A program made the position numbers and the translations under genes. DNA of 64,000 bases from Bacteroidota bacterium. GTDB taxonomy: Bacteria > Bacteroidota > Bacteroidia > Bacteroidales > UBA7960. The stretch covers positions 64,085 through 128,084 of the forward strand of contig REDJ01000137.1 in NCBI GenBank assembly GCA_007693555.1, written 5' to 3'. Shown here one piece after another: positions 27,206-35,087 of the stretch (position 1 is the stretch's first letter; each line of letters begins with the position of its first letter). Under the pieces are notes generated by a model, which saw nothing but the letters and a program-made list of their open reading frames with translations, searched no databases and was not told the origin of the DNA.

Positions 27206-28126
27206 TTAATTAACCTGAAATGTTTTATCTCCTTTTTCAAAGAAATTCACGATTTGTTTTGCAGCTGCAAGACCGGCATTAATATTTGCCTCTGAAGTTT
27301 GTGCACCCATTTTCTTTGCTGTAAAAACAATGCGTTCAGGATATTTCTCAAGCATTTCATCCTTGCAGTCAGGTGCAAGATCAGAAAGATAATTGAAATC
27401 TGTTCTTTCAGACATGAGTTTCAGTAAACCCTCTTCATCAATTACTTCTTTACGCGCAGTATTAACCAGGGTAGCTCCTTTGGGCATATTTTTCAGCAAA
27501 TCATAATTTACTGACTTTTTGGTTTTTTCATTTGCCGGAATATGCAGTGAAATATACTGACAGGTTTTATAAAGTTCTTCTAAAGAACTCATAGCTATAA
27601 CATCATCACGCTCAATATCTTCTTTATTTACAAAAGGATCATAGGCATAAACATGCATACCAAATCCTTTAGCTATAGCAGCAATAAACTTTCCAACATT
27701 TCCGTATGCATGAATTCCGATTTTTTTATCACGCAACTCAGTTCCTGAACTTCCATTGAAGGCCTTTCTGATATTATACAGCATCATGCCAAAAGCAAGT
27801 TCTGCCACAGCATTTGAATTTTGCCCGGGAGTATTCATGGCTACCACGCCTTTTTCGGTGCATGTTCCCAGGTCAATATTATCATAGCCTGCACCTGCCC
27901 TGACAACAATTTTCAGGTTCCGGGCTGCATTTAATACTTCGGCTGTTACCTTATCACTTCGGATAATCAATCCATCAACATCTTCAACAGCTTTAAGAAA
28001 TTCAGATGTTTCAGCGTATTTTTCTAACAACACAACATCATAACCCGCTTCATCAAAAACTTTTTTTATTCCTTGAACCGCTGCTGCAGCAAAAGGTTTT
28101 TCTGTGGCAATCAATATCTTTTTCAT
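27206..28126 (-). CDS. serA: D-3-phosphoglycerate dehydrogenase, short ACT-less form
   Basis: 306 residues, oxidising 3-phosphoglycerate to 3-phosphohydroxypyruvate with NAD+, the first serine step. Catalytic R lies in IIRSDKVTAEVL/VRAGAGYDNID and NTARKEVID; the dinucleotide loop is HAYGNVGKFIAAIAKGFG. At the site of the usual catalytic His (PHxGA) it has AKKMGAQTSEA, so a Lys (K271/K272) stands in, as in lysine-type (IIIK) PGDHs such as that of Entamoeba. No ACT domain, so serine feedback through ACT is absent. It lies between serC and the DUF1015 gene. Confidence 0.93.
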   Translation of the reverse strand: MKKILIATEKPFAAAAVQGIKKVFDEAGYDVVLLEKYAETSEFLKAVEDVDGLIIRSDKVTAEVLNAARNLKIVVRAGAGYDNIDLGTCTEKGVVAMNTPGQNSNAVAELAFGMMLYNIRKAFNGSSGTELRDKKIGIHAYGNVGKFIAAIAKGFGMHVYAYDPFVNKEDIERDDVIAMSSLEELYKTCQYISLHIPANEKTKKSVNYDLLKNMPKGATLVNTARKEVIDEEGLLKLMSERTDFNYLSDLAPDCKDEMLEKYPERIVFTAKKMGAQTSEANINAGLAAAKQIVNFFEKGDKTFQVN

Positions 28127-28265
28127 AATTTCTAAATTTAAAAGTGTTCTGATCTGTTTATGATACCTGATAACACTATGAAATAAAAATTTACTTTATA
28201 AAATAACTGTAAGAGGATTGTTTTCAGATCCTCTAAAAACCGGCAGCTATAAAATGTTTATTGTT

Positions 28266-29339
28266 TTATTTTTTGAATTTTTTTTCAAATTCCTGCATAG
28301 CTTCAACAAGAGCTTTTACGCTTTCTGCAGTTAGTGCGTTATAGGTCGATGCACGAAAGCCTCCTACCGAACGGTGTCCTTTTAAACCTACCATTCCAAG
28401 AGACGATGCAAATGAGAGGAATTCCTGTTCAAGTTCCTTATATGCTTCACTCATTACGAAACATATGTTCATAAGTGAACGGGATTCTTTTTCTGCAGTG
28501 CCCACAAATAATTCATTACGGTCAATTTCATCGTATAACAATCTGGCTTTAGCCTCATTAAGCTCCTGCATTTTTTTAACTCCACCCAGTTTTTTTAGCC
28601 AGCGTAGGGTTTCAAGAATAGTATATACTGGCAGACAAGGAGGGGTATTAAACATCGATCCGTTTTCAATATGAATCTGATAATTCAGCATGGAGGGTAT
28701 AGCCCTTTCAAATTTACCGAGTACATCCTCACGGATGATAACAAAAGTTGCTCCTGCAGGTCCCAGGTTTTTCTGGGCGCCTCCGTAAATTATTGCATAC
28801 TTTGACACATCAAGTGGACGGCTGAAGATATCGGAAGACATGTCGGCAACCAAAGGTACGGGTGAATCTATGTCTTCTTTAATTTCAGTTCCATAAATTG
28901 TATTGTTTGTTGTAATGTGAAAATAATCTGCATCTGTTGGAATGGTATATCCCTTTGGAATATAGCTGAAATTCTTGTCTGCACTGGATGCAACTACATC
29001 AACATCTCCAAAAAACTTTGCTTCTTTGGCAGCTTTTTTTGCCCATACACCAGTTTCAAGATAAGCAGCTTTTTTATTTAACAAATTGAATGGAACCATA
29101 CAAAACTGAAGGCTTGCCCCACCTCCAAGGAATAACACATGATAACCTTCAGGTATATCAAGCAACTCTTTAAACAAAGCTACAGTTTCATCCATAACAG
29201 CCTGAAAATCCTTTCCCCGATGCGAAATTTCCATAACTGATAAACCGATTCCGTTAAGATCCATAACAGCTTTTGCTGTATTCTCAATTACTTCCTTTGC
29301 CAGTATTGATGGGCCGGCACTAAAATTATGCTTTTTCAT
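28266..29339 (-). CDS. serC: Phosphoserine aminotransferase
   Basis: 357 residues, class V aminotransferase using PLP. It opens [17 protein letters not shown]; the PLP-lysine is in [14 protein letters not shown] (about 190-203), and the C-terminal phosphate-binding part contains [14 protein letters not shown], which reads as the usual SerC ending. It converts 3-phosphohydroxypyruvate plus glutamate into phosphoserine. It is the first gene of the serC-serA-DUF1015 run. No strong promoter box could be fixed in the 396 bases upstream. Confidence 0.97.
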   Translation of the reverse strand: MKKHNFSAGPSILAKEVIENTAKAVMDLNGIGLSVMEISHRGKDFQAVMDETVALFKELLDIPEGYHVLFLGGGASLQFCMVPFNLLNKKAAYLETGVWAKKAAKEAKFFGDVDVVASSADKNFSYIPKGYTIPTDADYFHITTNNTIYGTEIKEDIDSPVPLVADMSSDIFSRPLDVSKYAIIYGGAQKNLGPAGATFVIIREDVLGKFERAIPSMLNYQIHIENGSMFNTPPCLPVYTILETLRWLKKLGGVKKMQELNEAKARLLYDEIDRNELFVGTAEKESRSLMNICFVMSEAYKELEQEFLSFASSLGMVGLKGHRSVGGFRASTYNALTAESVKALVEAMQEFEKKFKK

Positions 29340-29735
29340 GTTTCGTAAGTTTTATTATTGATATCATTTAAGACACCTTGATGAATTAAATCTTGATTAA
29401 TCATCAGGATGTATTGCCTTTAAATTTTTAAATAATTGCTGGATTTTTTATGTGTCTTGATAATGAATTATTTTTCAACAAACTTATCAATATTTCCCAA
29501 CCTGCAAAATATTTCAATATGAAAGCAGAATTTAAATTATTACATAAAATTAACAGCCAAATTAAATAAACCAGGAAAATATTTTTGAAATCTCTGACAA
29601 ATTTGGCAAAATTATCACAATCAAAAAAGAAAAACAGTGGAAATATTTTTCATTCCAGACAATCTATCCTTTTTATCAATAAAATCAAGGGTTTCTAAAA
29701 TGTCCGTTAACCTGGTTATGTAAAAACCAAAGGTT
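29340..29735. other. Non-coding region upstream of serC
   Basis: 396 AT-rich bases between serC and the stop of the upstream unknown gene. The only motif seen is a minus-strand TAATTTTG at 29607-29614, about 270 bases from serC, without a matching -33 box. No riboswitch-like fold was recognised. Confidence 0.35.
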
Positions 29736-30632
29736 TTAATTCAAATTTGGAGGAGTGGGCCTTGGGGGAGGTCTGTGACGGGGATTCCTTACATCTATAT
29801 CCTCTGTAAAAACCCATCTGCCTTCAACATATCTGAAGGCATCAAAAATATTCATTTCAGGCACGTAAAACTGATAATTTCCCTTAAGAAATTCATGTGT
29901 GGGTGCCATACGATCAAAAATTATAACCTGTTCAGGAGCTCTGCTGCCTGGAAAACGAAATGCATCGTACCGCATTATCATATTTACCCTGGAAGAGTAT
30001 TCAAAAATTATGCGGGTATGCAAATCATCTTTATATTGGAAAACTTGCTTTCCGAAAGTGGGAAAACCTTCAGCATCAATTTTTAAGGGCTCAATTATTC
30101 TTTTCCGGGTTAATGGATTATCGGCTCTCCAACCCAAGAGAAAATAATAGTCCTTTCCCTCATAACTCCGGTGAATGACTTCAGAATAAAATGTTCCCAA
30201 CCAATTATCATGTTGTAAAAGCTCATGTGAGATATTTTCAACAGTGCCTTGATTGTCAAATAATTCAATCAGTTCCCATTTCCCGGTTGATGAATTCATT
30301 ACCTGCAAAAACCCAAAATAGCTAAAGTTATAATTACTTAATGGGATGTACCAGCTGATAATGCGAAAACGCTCATCGGGTGACCTGAGCAGAGAAACTG
30401 TTTGCAATGAATCAAAGGAATAGGCAAAGGAGCCTTCTTTATTTAAAACTTTTTCAAAATAGGTCTTAAATATCTGATTGATTTCTAATTTCTCCTTGTC
30501 ATCCCGGGCAAAGGGGACTGATATTATGAGTTTTTTCAGGCTATCTTCATGCATTTTAAAATCAGGAACAGACTCAGCATATACCTGTGGAACAAAAAAC
30601 TGAAAGAAACAAATAATAGTTATTAGCCTCAT
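29736..30632 (-). CDS. Conserved-looking secreted protein of unknown function
   Basis: 298 residues. A signal peptide (MRLITIICFFQFFVPQVYAE) is followed by a globular domain with many aromatic residues (WYIPLSNYNFSYFGFLQVM, YYFLLGWRADNPLTRKR, MIMRYDAFRFPG) and a proline-rich tail (RHRPPPRPTPPNLN). No catalytic motif or known domain that I recognise. It is exported to the periplasm or beyond. It lies divergent from the acyl-CoA reductase gene with 131 bases between. Confidence 0.7.
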   Translation of the reverse strand: MRLITIICFFQFFVPQVYAESVPDFKMHEDSLKKLIISVPFARDDKEKLEINQIFKTYFEKVLNKEGSFAYSFDSLQTVSLLRSPDERFRIISWYIPLSNYNFSYFGFLQVMNSSTGKWELIELFDNQGTVENISHELLQHDNWLGTFYSEVIHRSYEGKDYYFLLGWRADNPLTRKRIIEPLKIDAEGFPTFGKQVFQYKDDLHTRIIFEYSSRVNMIMRYDAFRFPGSRAPEQVIIFDRMAPTHEFLKGNYQFYVPEMNIFDAFRYVEGRWVFTEDIDVRNPRHRPPPRPTPPNLN

Positions 30633-30763
30633 GAATCTTTAGCAAAAGGTTTAACAAGCAAACTATAGTTTATAATTGAAAACTTAACTTTGTAGTTTAT
30701 ATTGCAAATATATATAACAAATCAATCCTGGTATTGTAAGGATTTCAGAGATAATAAAAAAAC

Positions 30764-31819
30764 ATGAAACCAAATCCGGAAAAACGCCTTGATGCCTTTG
30801 TTAAACTGGGCATCGAACTGCAGAAAGTCATTCATCGGCGATCATTGAAAAATGATTCTTTTCAGCAGGCCATTTTAAAAAGTACTGGCCACAATCCCTG
30901 GTTTACTGAGGAAAACATATTTTCGGCCATGGAAGGAATTTCTGCAATGCTTGATAAGAAAAAACTAACTGATTGGATAAATAGATATGATTTCTCTCAG
31001 GCCCTCCCAAAAAAACTGACTGTCGGCGTTATAATGGCGGGAAATATTCCTTTGGTAGGCTTTCATGATTTTATGTGTGTATTATTATCTGGTCACAGGT
31101 TTCTGGGAAAACTATCGGGCCAGGACAAATTTTTGCCCGTTGAAGTTGCCAGGCTTTTAACCGAAATCGAACCTGGTTTTAGAAGCTACATTGGATTTAC
31201 TGAAGGAGTAATTTCTGATTTTGATGCTGTAATTGCAACGGGCAGCAATAACACCTCGAGGTATTTTGAGTATTATTTCAAAAAATATCCCAGTATTATC
31301 AGGGGAAACAGAAACAGCCTAGCCATAGTTGACGGAAAAGAAAGTGAAGAAGAACTTATGGCCCTTTCTGATGATGTATTTATGTACTTTGGAATGGGTT
31401 GCCGCAGTGTTTCTAAAATTTATGTACCTGAAAACTATGATTTTGACCGGTTGGTCCAATCCTTCAGAAAATGGGAACATCTGAAAAACCACCATAAATT
31501 CTTCAATAACTATGAATACCAGAAAGCAGTATTACTTGTAAATCAAACCCCGCATTTCGATACCGGATACTCAATTGTCAAAGAAGATAACCAGCTTGCT
31601 TCGCCACTATCGGTTTTACATTACGAGACATATGATGATTTTCAGATTATCCAAAAATACATTGAATCAGAAAAAAATAACATACAGTGCATTGCTTCAA
31701 GGCAGGAACTTAATCATATGTTTGAGCGGAGTATAAAAACAGGAACAACACAAAATCCAGGTCCGGAGGATTATGCTGATGGTGTCGATACGATAGAATT
31801 CTTATTGGAACTGAAATAA
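30764..31819 (+). CDS. Acyl-CoA reductase (LuxC-like)
   Basis: 351 residues of the LuxC/aldehyde-dehydrogenase-like acyl-CoA reductase family. It has VGVIMAGNIPLVGFHDFMCV (nucleotide-binding segment), ATGSNNTSRYFEYYF, RGNRNSLAIV and the catalytic cysteine in YFGMGCRSVSK (about residue 211). It would reduce a fatty acyl-CoA or activated acyl group to an aldehyde with NAD(P)H. In many Bacteroidota this gene sits with a 4Fe-4S ferredoxin gene and serC; serC is nearby here but no ferredoxin is visible. The physiological substrate is unknown. Confidence 0.85.
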   Translation: MKPNPEKRLDAFVKLGIELQKVIHRRSLKNDSFQQAILKSTGHNPWFTEENIFSAMEGISAMLDKKKLTDWINRYDFSQALPKKLTVGVIMAGNIPLVGFHDFMCVLLSGHRFLGKLSGQDKFLPVEVARLLTEIEPGFRSYIGFTEGVISDFDAVIATGSNNTSRYFEYYFKKYPSIIRGNRNSLAIVDGKESEEELMALSDDVFMYFGMGCRSVSKIYVPENYDFDRLVQSFRKWEHLKNHHKFFNNYEYQKAVLLVNQTPHFDTGYSIVKEDNQLASPLSVLHYETYDDFQIIQKYIESEKNNIQCIASRQELNHMFERSIKTGTTQNPGPEDYADGVDTIEFLLELK

Positions 31820-31844
31820 CAGAGACTTTTGAATATTCAAATCT

Positions 31845-34205
31845 TTACAATTCGTGCTTTTGATGAATGTGGTGAATTTTTCCTTCTGCATCAATTCCTT
31901 CAAGAATAATATGCACTTTCCTTATTCCATCAGGAATCTCCAGGAGCATACTTTTTTGCCCTGCCTCATCAAGCTTTATATACGGGTTCCAGGTAACAGT
32001 ATAGAGATATTCCGGGTGGTCAAAAAAGTTATTTTTTCTTTTGGGGTCAATCGGTTCAAAATCCCTTGGAATGTGATATCCGCTAAAAATATATTCAAAT
32101 ATCAATTGCTGAGCTATTGAACTCCTGCGTGAGTGGGCCACAATAACGCCATTGGCTCCATGCAAACCGAAAATGGATGCACTGGTTCCCTTATAAACTT
32201 CAATGTGGGAAATATCCATGGGAGTAAGATTCAAAAAATTAAAACTTGAATACCTTTGACCATCTACCAGCAACATAGGCTGATTACTTAAGAGCAAACT
32301 GCTTGGGCCTCTAATTACAATGGAATTCCCATCAACGGTAATTCCTGATACTCTTGTAGCCAGCACATCGCGCATTGAGCGGAATCGTTCATCATCATGC
32401 TTAAGATAAATTATCTGATCAGGTGAACCATAATGATACGTTAAATTATCCCTGATTTCCTGCCGCCTATCCGACTTTTTACGAGGCTGAAATGCAGTCC
32501 TGACCCAATTACTTCCTCTTCTTTGGGGTAGTTCCCTGAAATGCATATTCATATCCAATTCTGACCCATCAAACTTATCAGGGAATAATTCCAGAAAACG
32601 GGGTTTACTTCTTTGTAATCCAAGTATTCCTATTTTCGCTTCAAATTCACCATGCTCTTTTATACTATCAAAAATAAAATTCCCAAACCGATTGGTATTT
32701 GTATTTCTTACCTGCAATTCTTCACCAATTTGCAATGTCACTTCAAATCTATATCTGTCAAATTCTTTGGATTCATCTGTGGGTTCAATATTACCGAAAA
32801 CCGGAAAACCATCCAGTTTTTTAAATACAACTTCCGGAGTTTTTTCTTCAATAACATCCTGCCAGTTCATCCTTTCCCAGGCGGAACTTAACATCAGCAA
32901 ATCAATAGAATTATTTTCAAGTGAATACGCGGTAAAATATTTTAATGGATTTCCCACTTTAAATGTCAAATCTGAAGTCAGCAGTATTCGGGTTAGAATA
33001 TTCTCTTTCAAATGAAATGAATTTAAAGCACCTGACCCAACCACTGACAATGAAAAACTTGTTGAATCAGATGAATGATCAGGAGAATCAATCTGAATAT
33101 TAAAACCATCATTAACCCTTGATGCCTTTAAGGCTAAATTCTTTACTTCACCGGGATAATTGAAAAACAATCTTTCACCAATCAGGCTGGCATCTTGATC
33201 GAAAAGACTAACCACAGAAATTCCATATGGTAAGTCATTATTACTTATTCTGAGATTGTGGTTGCTGTTAATTTTCAGAAATTCATGAATAGCTCCCCTG
33301 GTATGAATTACGAGGTATAAACCGGAGTCAAAAGAAGCCGGATTACCGGAAACTGATATATCGAAGTAATCATCCTTAGGCATTACATTAAGGACATAAC
33401 CGGATGATTTTATATTCCGGACAGGAAAATTTCGTGTTCTGCCATTGGCAAAGGTTACTCTTGCACTGTACCTTTCTTTATCCTGTGGAGTAAATTTAGC
33501 GACTCCCCTGCCGGTAAAAGTATCCGAAGAATGAAAATCAGAAACAGTAATACCCGCTGAATTTATCAATTCTACCCTGGCGTCAATTCCCTTTCCCAGA
33601 GAATTTTGAGCATGATATGCCAGCCTGTTCTCCAATCCATATACCAGATTACCCCCCTCAGGATAAAAGTTGATACTGTATTCTTCACTTTTTTGTTCCA
33701 GCTCCCTGTTAATTCTCCTGTTTTCTCTTCTTGTGCTCCTGCTGATGAAATTTTTCTCTTCGGGGTTTTGGATAAAGAAGTTCTTTGTAAAAATAAAATC
33801 TTCCTGAAAATTCAGCATCCAGGGTGTATAAGCCCTAATCAGATAATTACCTTCGGATAAAGAATCATGTAATGAAAAGTCCCCTGTTCCATAACCCTTA
33901 TCAATGTGAATTATTTCTTTTTTTACCAGATGACCTTTAGTATTAAAAAGTTCAACATATAATGATGATTCTGAAGTATCAGGTTTATGATTTACGGCAT
34001 CTATAACATATGCCTTAAACCAAATATCATCGCCGGCAAAATAGCTATGTTTGTTGAAATGCAGATAGACTTTTTGTTGCGTATATTTATCTAAATAATT
34101 ACCTTTTTTTTCCGGAAGAGAGTCAATGTTTTGTGCATTTGTATTAAAACTCAGGAAAAGAGGAAAAACTAATATGAGAAAAAAGGTTTTCATGATCGTA
34201 TTCAT
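31845..34205 (-). CDS. MG2-like / TonB-plug domain protein without a beta-barrel
   Basis: 786 residues. A signal peptide (to NTNAQ) is followed by an alpha-2-macroglobulin MG2-like domain (QQKVYLHFNKHSYFAGDDIWFKAYV), two more beta-sandwich regions, and a C-terminal plug domain (MRDVLATRVSGITVDGNSIVIRGP ... MDISHIEVYKGTSASIFGLHGANGVI, about 625-710). The 22-strand barrel of a real TonB receptor is missing; only about 80 residues follow the plug. It is likely anchored in or held at the outer membrane and binds a partner rather than transporting. Annotated in relatives only as plug-domain protein. Confidence 0.82.
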   Translation of the reverse strand: MNTIMKTFFLILVFPLFLSFNTNAQNIDSLPEKKGNYLDKYTQQKVYLHFNKHSYFAGDDIWFKAYVIDAVNHKPDTSESSLYVELFNTKGHLVKKEIIHIDKGYGTGDFSLHDSLSEGNYLIRAYTPWMLNFQEDFIFTKNFFIQNPEEKNFISRSTRRENRRINRELEQKSEEYSINFYPEGGNLVYGLENRLAYHAQNSLGKGIDARVELINSAGITVSDFHSSDTFTGRGVAKFTPQDKERYSARVTFANGRTRNFPVRNIKSSGYVLNVMPKDDYFDISVSGNPASFDSGLYLVIHTRGAIHEFLKINSNHNLRISNNDLPYGISVVSLFDQDASLIGERLFFNYPGEVKNLALKASRVNDGFNIQIDSPDHSSDSTSFSLSVVGSGALNSFHLKENILTRILLTSDLTFKVGNPLKYFTAYSLENNSIDLLMLSSAWERMNWQDVIEEKTPEVVFKKLDGFPVFGNIEPTDESKEFDRYRFEVTLQIGEELQVRNTNTNRFGNFIFDSIKEHGEFEAKIGILGLQRSKPRFLELFPDKFDGSELDMNMHFRELPQRRGSNWVRTAFQPRKKSDRRQEIRDNLTYHYGSPDQIIYLKHDDERFRSMRDVLATRVSGITVDGNSIVIRGPSSLLLSNQPMLLVDGQRYSSFNFLNLTPMDISHIEVYKGTSASIFGLHGANGVIVAHSRRSSIAQQLIFEYIFSGYHIPRDFEPIDPKRKNNFFDHPEYLYTVTWNPYIKLDEAGQKSMLLEIPDGIRKVHIILEGIDAEGKIHHIHQKHEL

Positions 34206-34377
34206 TGGTTTGGAAGGACATAGCTTTCATATTACTAACGCTCTAAATTAATAAGTTGTTTTACCAATACCAAGTGCATATTAGTTTTTAACTTTTTAAT
34301 ATATTGTAAGATAAAGGGTAAACCCCATTTTCGTATATTTGTTTTTATTCAGTTTTATAAAACCAAAAAAGCCAAAA

Positions 34378-35076
34378 ATGAAAAAATATTTGAGTCGTCA
34401 GATAATAATGTTTTCATGCCTGCTTTTAACTCTTTCTGCTTCAAGCCAGAATTTTGAGCGATTGCGTTCTGATATGGTACAAAATCAAATCCGAAGCCGC
34501 GGCATCACGGATGCAGAAACTTTGAAAGCCATGAGCACAGTGCCACGGCATCTTTATGTACCTGCAAGCCAACAAAGATGGGCCTATGACGACAGGCCTC
34601 TGCCAATTGGCCACGGTCAAACCATTTCTCAGCCCTATATAGTGGCTTATATGACCGAAATCATTAAACCCAAAAAGGATTTTAAAGTACTGGAGATAGG
34701 TACCGGTTCAGGTTACCAGGCTGCTGTCCTGGCAGAGATTGTTGAGGAGGTTTATACCATTGAGATTATTGAAGCATTGGGAGAAACAGCCAGAGGAGTA
34801 CTTTTGGAAAATTACGATAATGTGCATGTTAAAATTGCCGATGGCTACTATGGATGGGAAGAACATGGTCCCTTTGATGCAATTGTAGTAACGGCCGCTG
34901 CAGAATACATTCCCCCTCCGTTAATCGAACAATTAAAGGATGGTGGCAGGATGATAATTCCGGTGGGTTCTCCATTCAGGATTCAGCAGTTAATGCTCGT
35001 TGAAAAAAAGGGTGAGAGAATCTCTACACGAAGCTTGATGCCCGTAAGGTTTGTTCCCTTTACATCCGGTAACTAA
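34378..35076 (+). CDS. pcm: Exported protein-L-isoaspartate O-methyltransferase
   Basis: The track starts at TTG 34339. The ATG at 34378 gives MKKYLSRQIIMFSCLLLTLS ... SASSQ, a clear Sec signal peptide, then a complete PCMT domain: MVQNQIRSRGITDAETLKAM, VPRHLYVP, PLPIGHGQTISQPYIVA, SAM loop LEIGTGSGYQAAVLAEI, and VTAAAEYIPPPLIEQL with GGRMIIPVG. It repairs isoaspartyl residues by methyl transfer from SAM. Export to the periplasm is odd because SAM is cytosolic. A TATATTTG box is at 34334-34341. Eleven bases separate it from the membrane spermidine-synthase-like gene. Confidence 0.9.
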   Translation: MKKYLSRQIIMFSCLLLTLSASSQNFERLRSDMVQNQIRSRGITDAETLKAMSTVPRHLYVPASQQRWAYDDRPLPIGHGQTISQPYIVAYMTEIIKPKKDFKVLEIGTGSGYQAAVLAEIVEEVYTIEIIEALGETARGVLLENYDNVHVKIADGYYGWEEHGPFDAIVVTAAAEYIPPPLIEQLKDGGRMIIPVGSPFRIQQLMLVEKKGERISTRSLMPVRFVPFTSGN

Positions 35077-35087
35077 AAAAGGACTTC

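Noticed and set aside
31828-31841. TTTGAATATTCAAA palindrome between convergent acyl-CoA reductase and plug-domain genes
   Set aside because: A short AT-rich palindrome without a good T-run; too weak to call a terminator.
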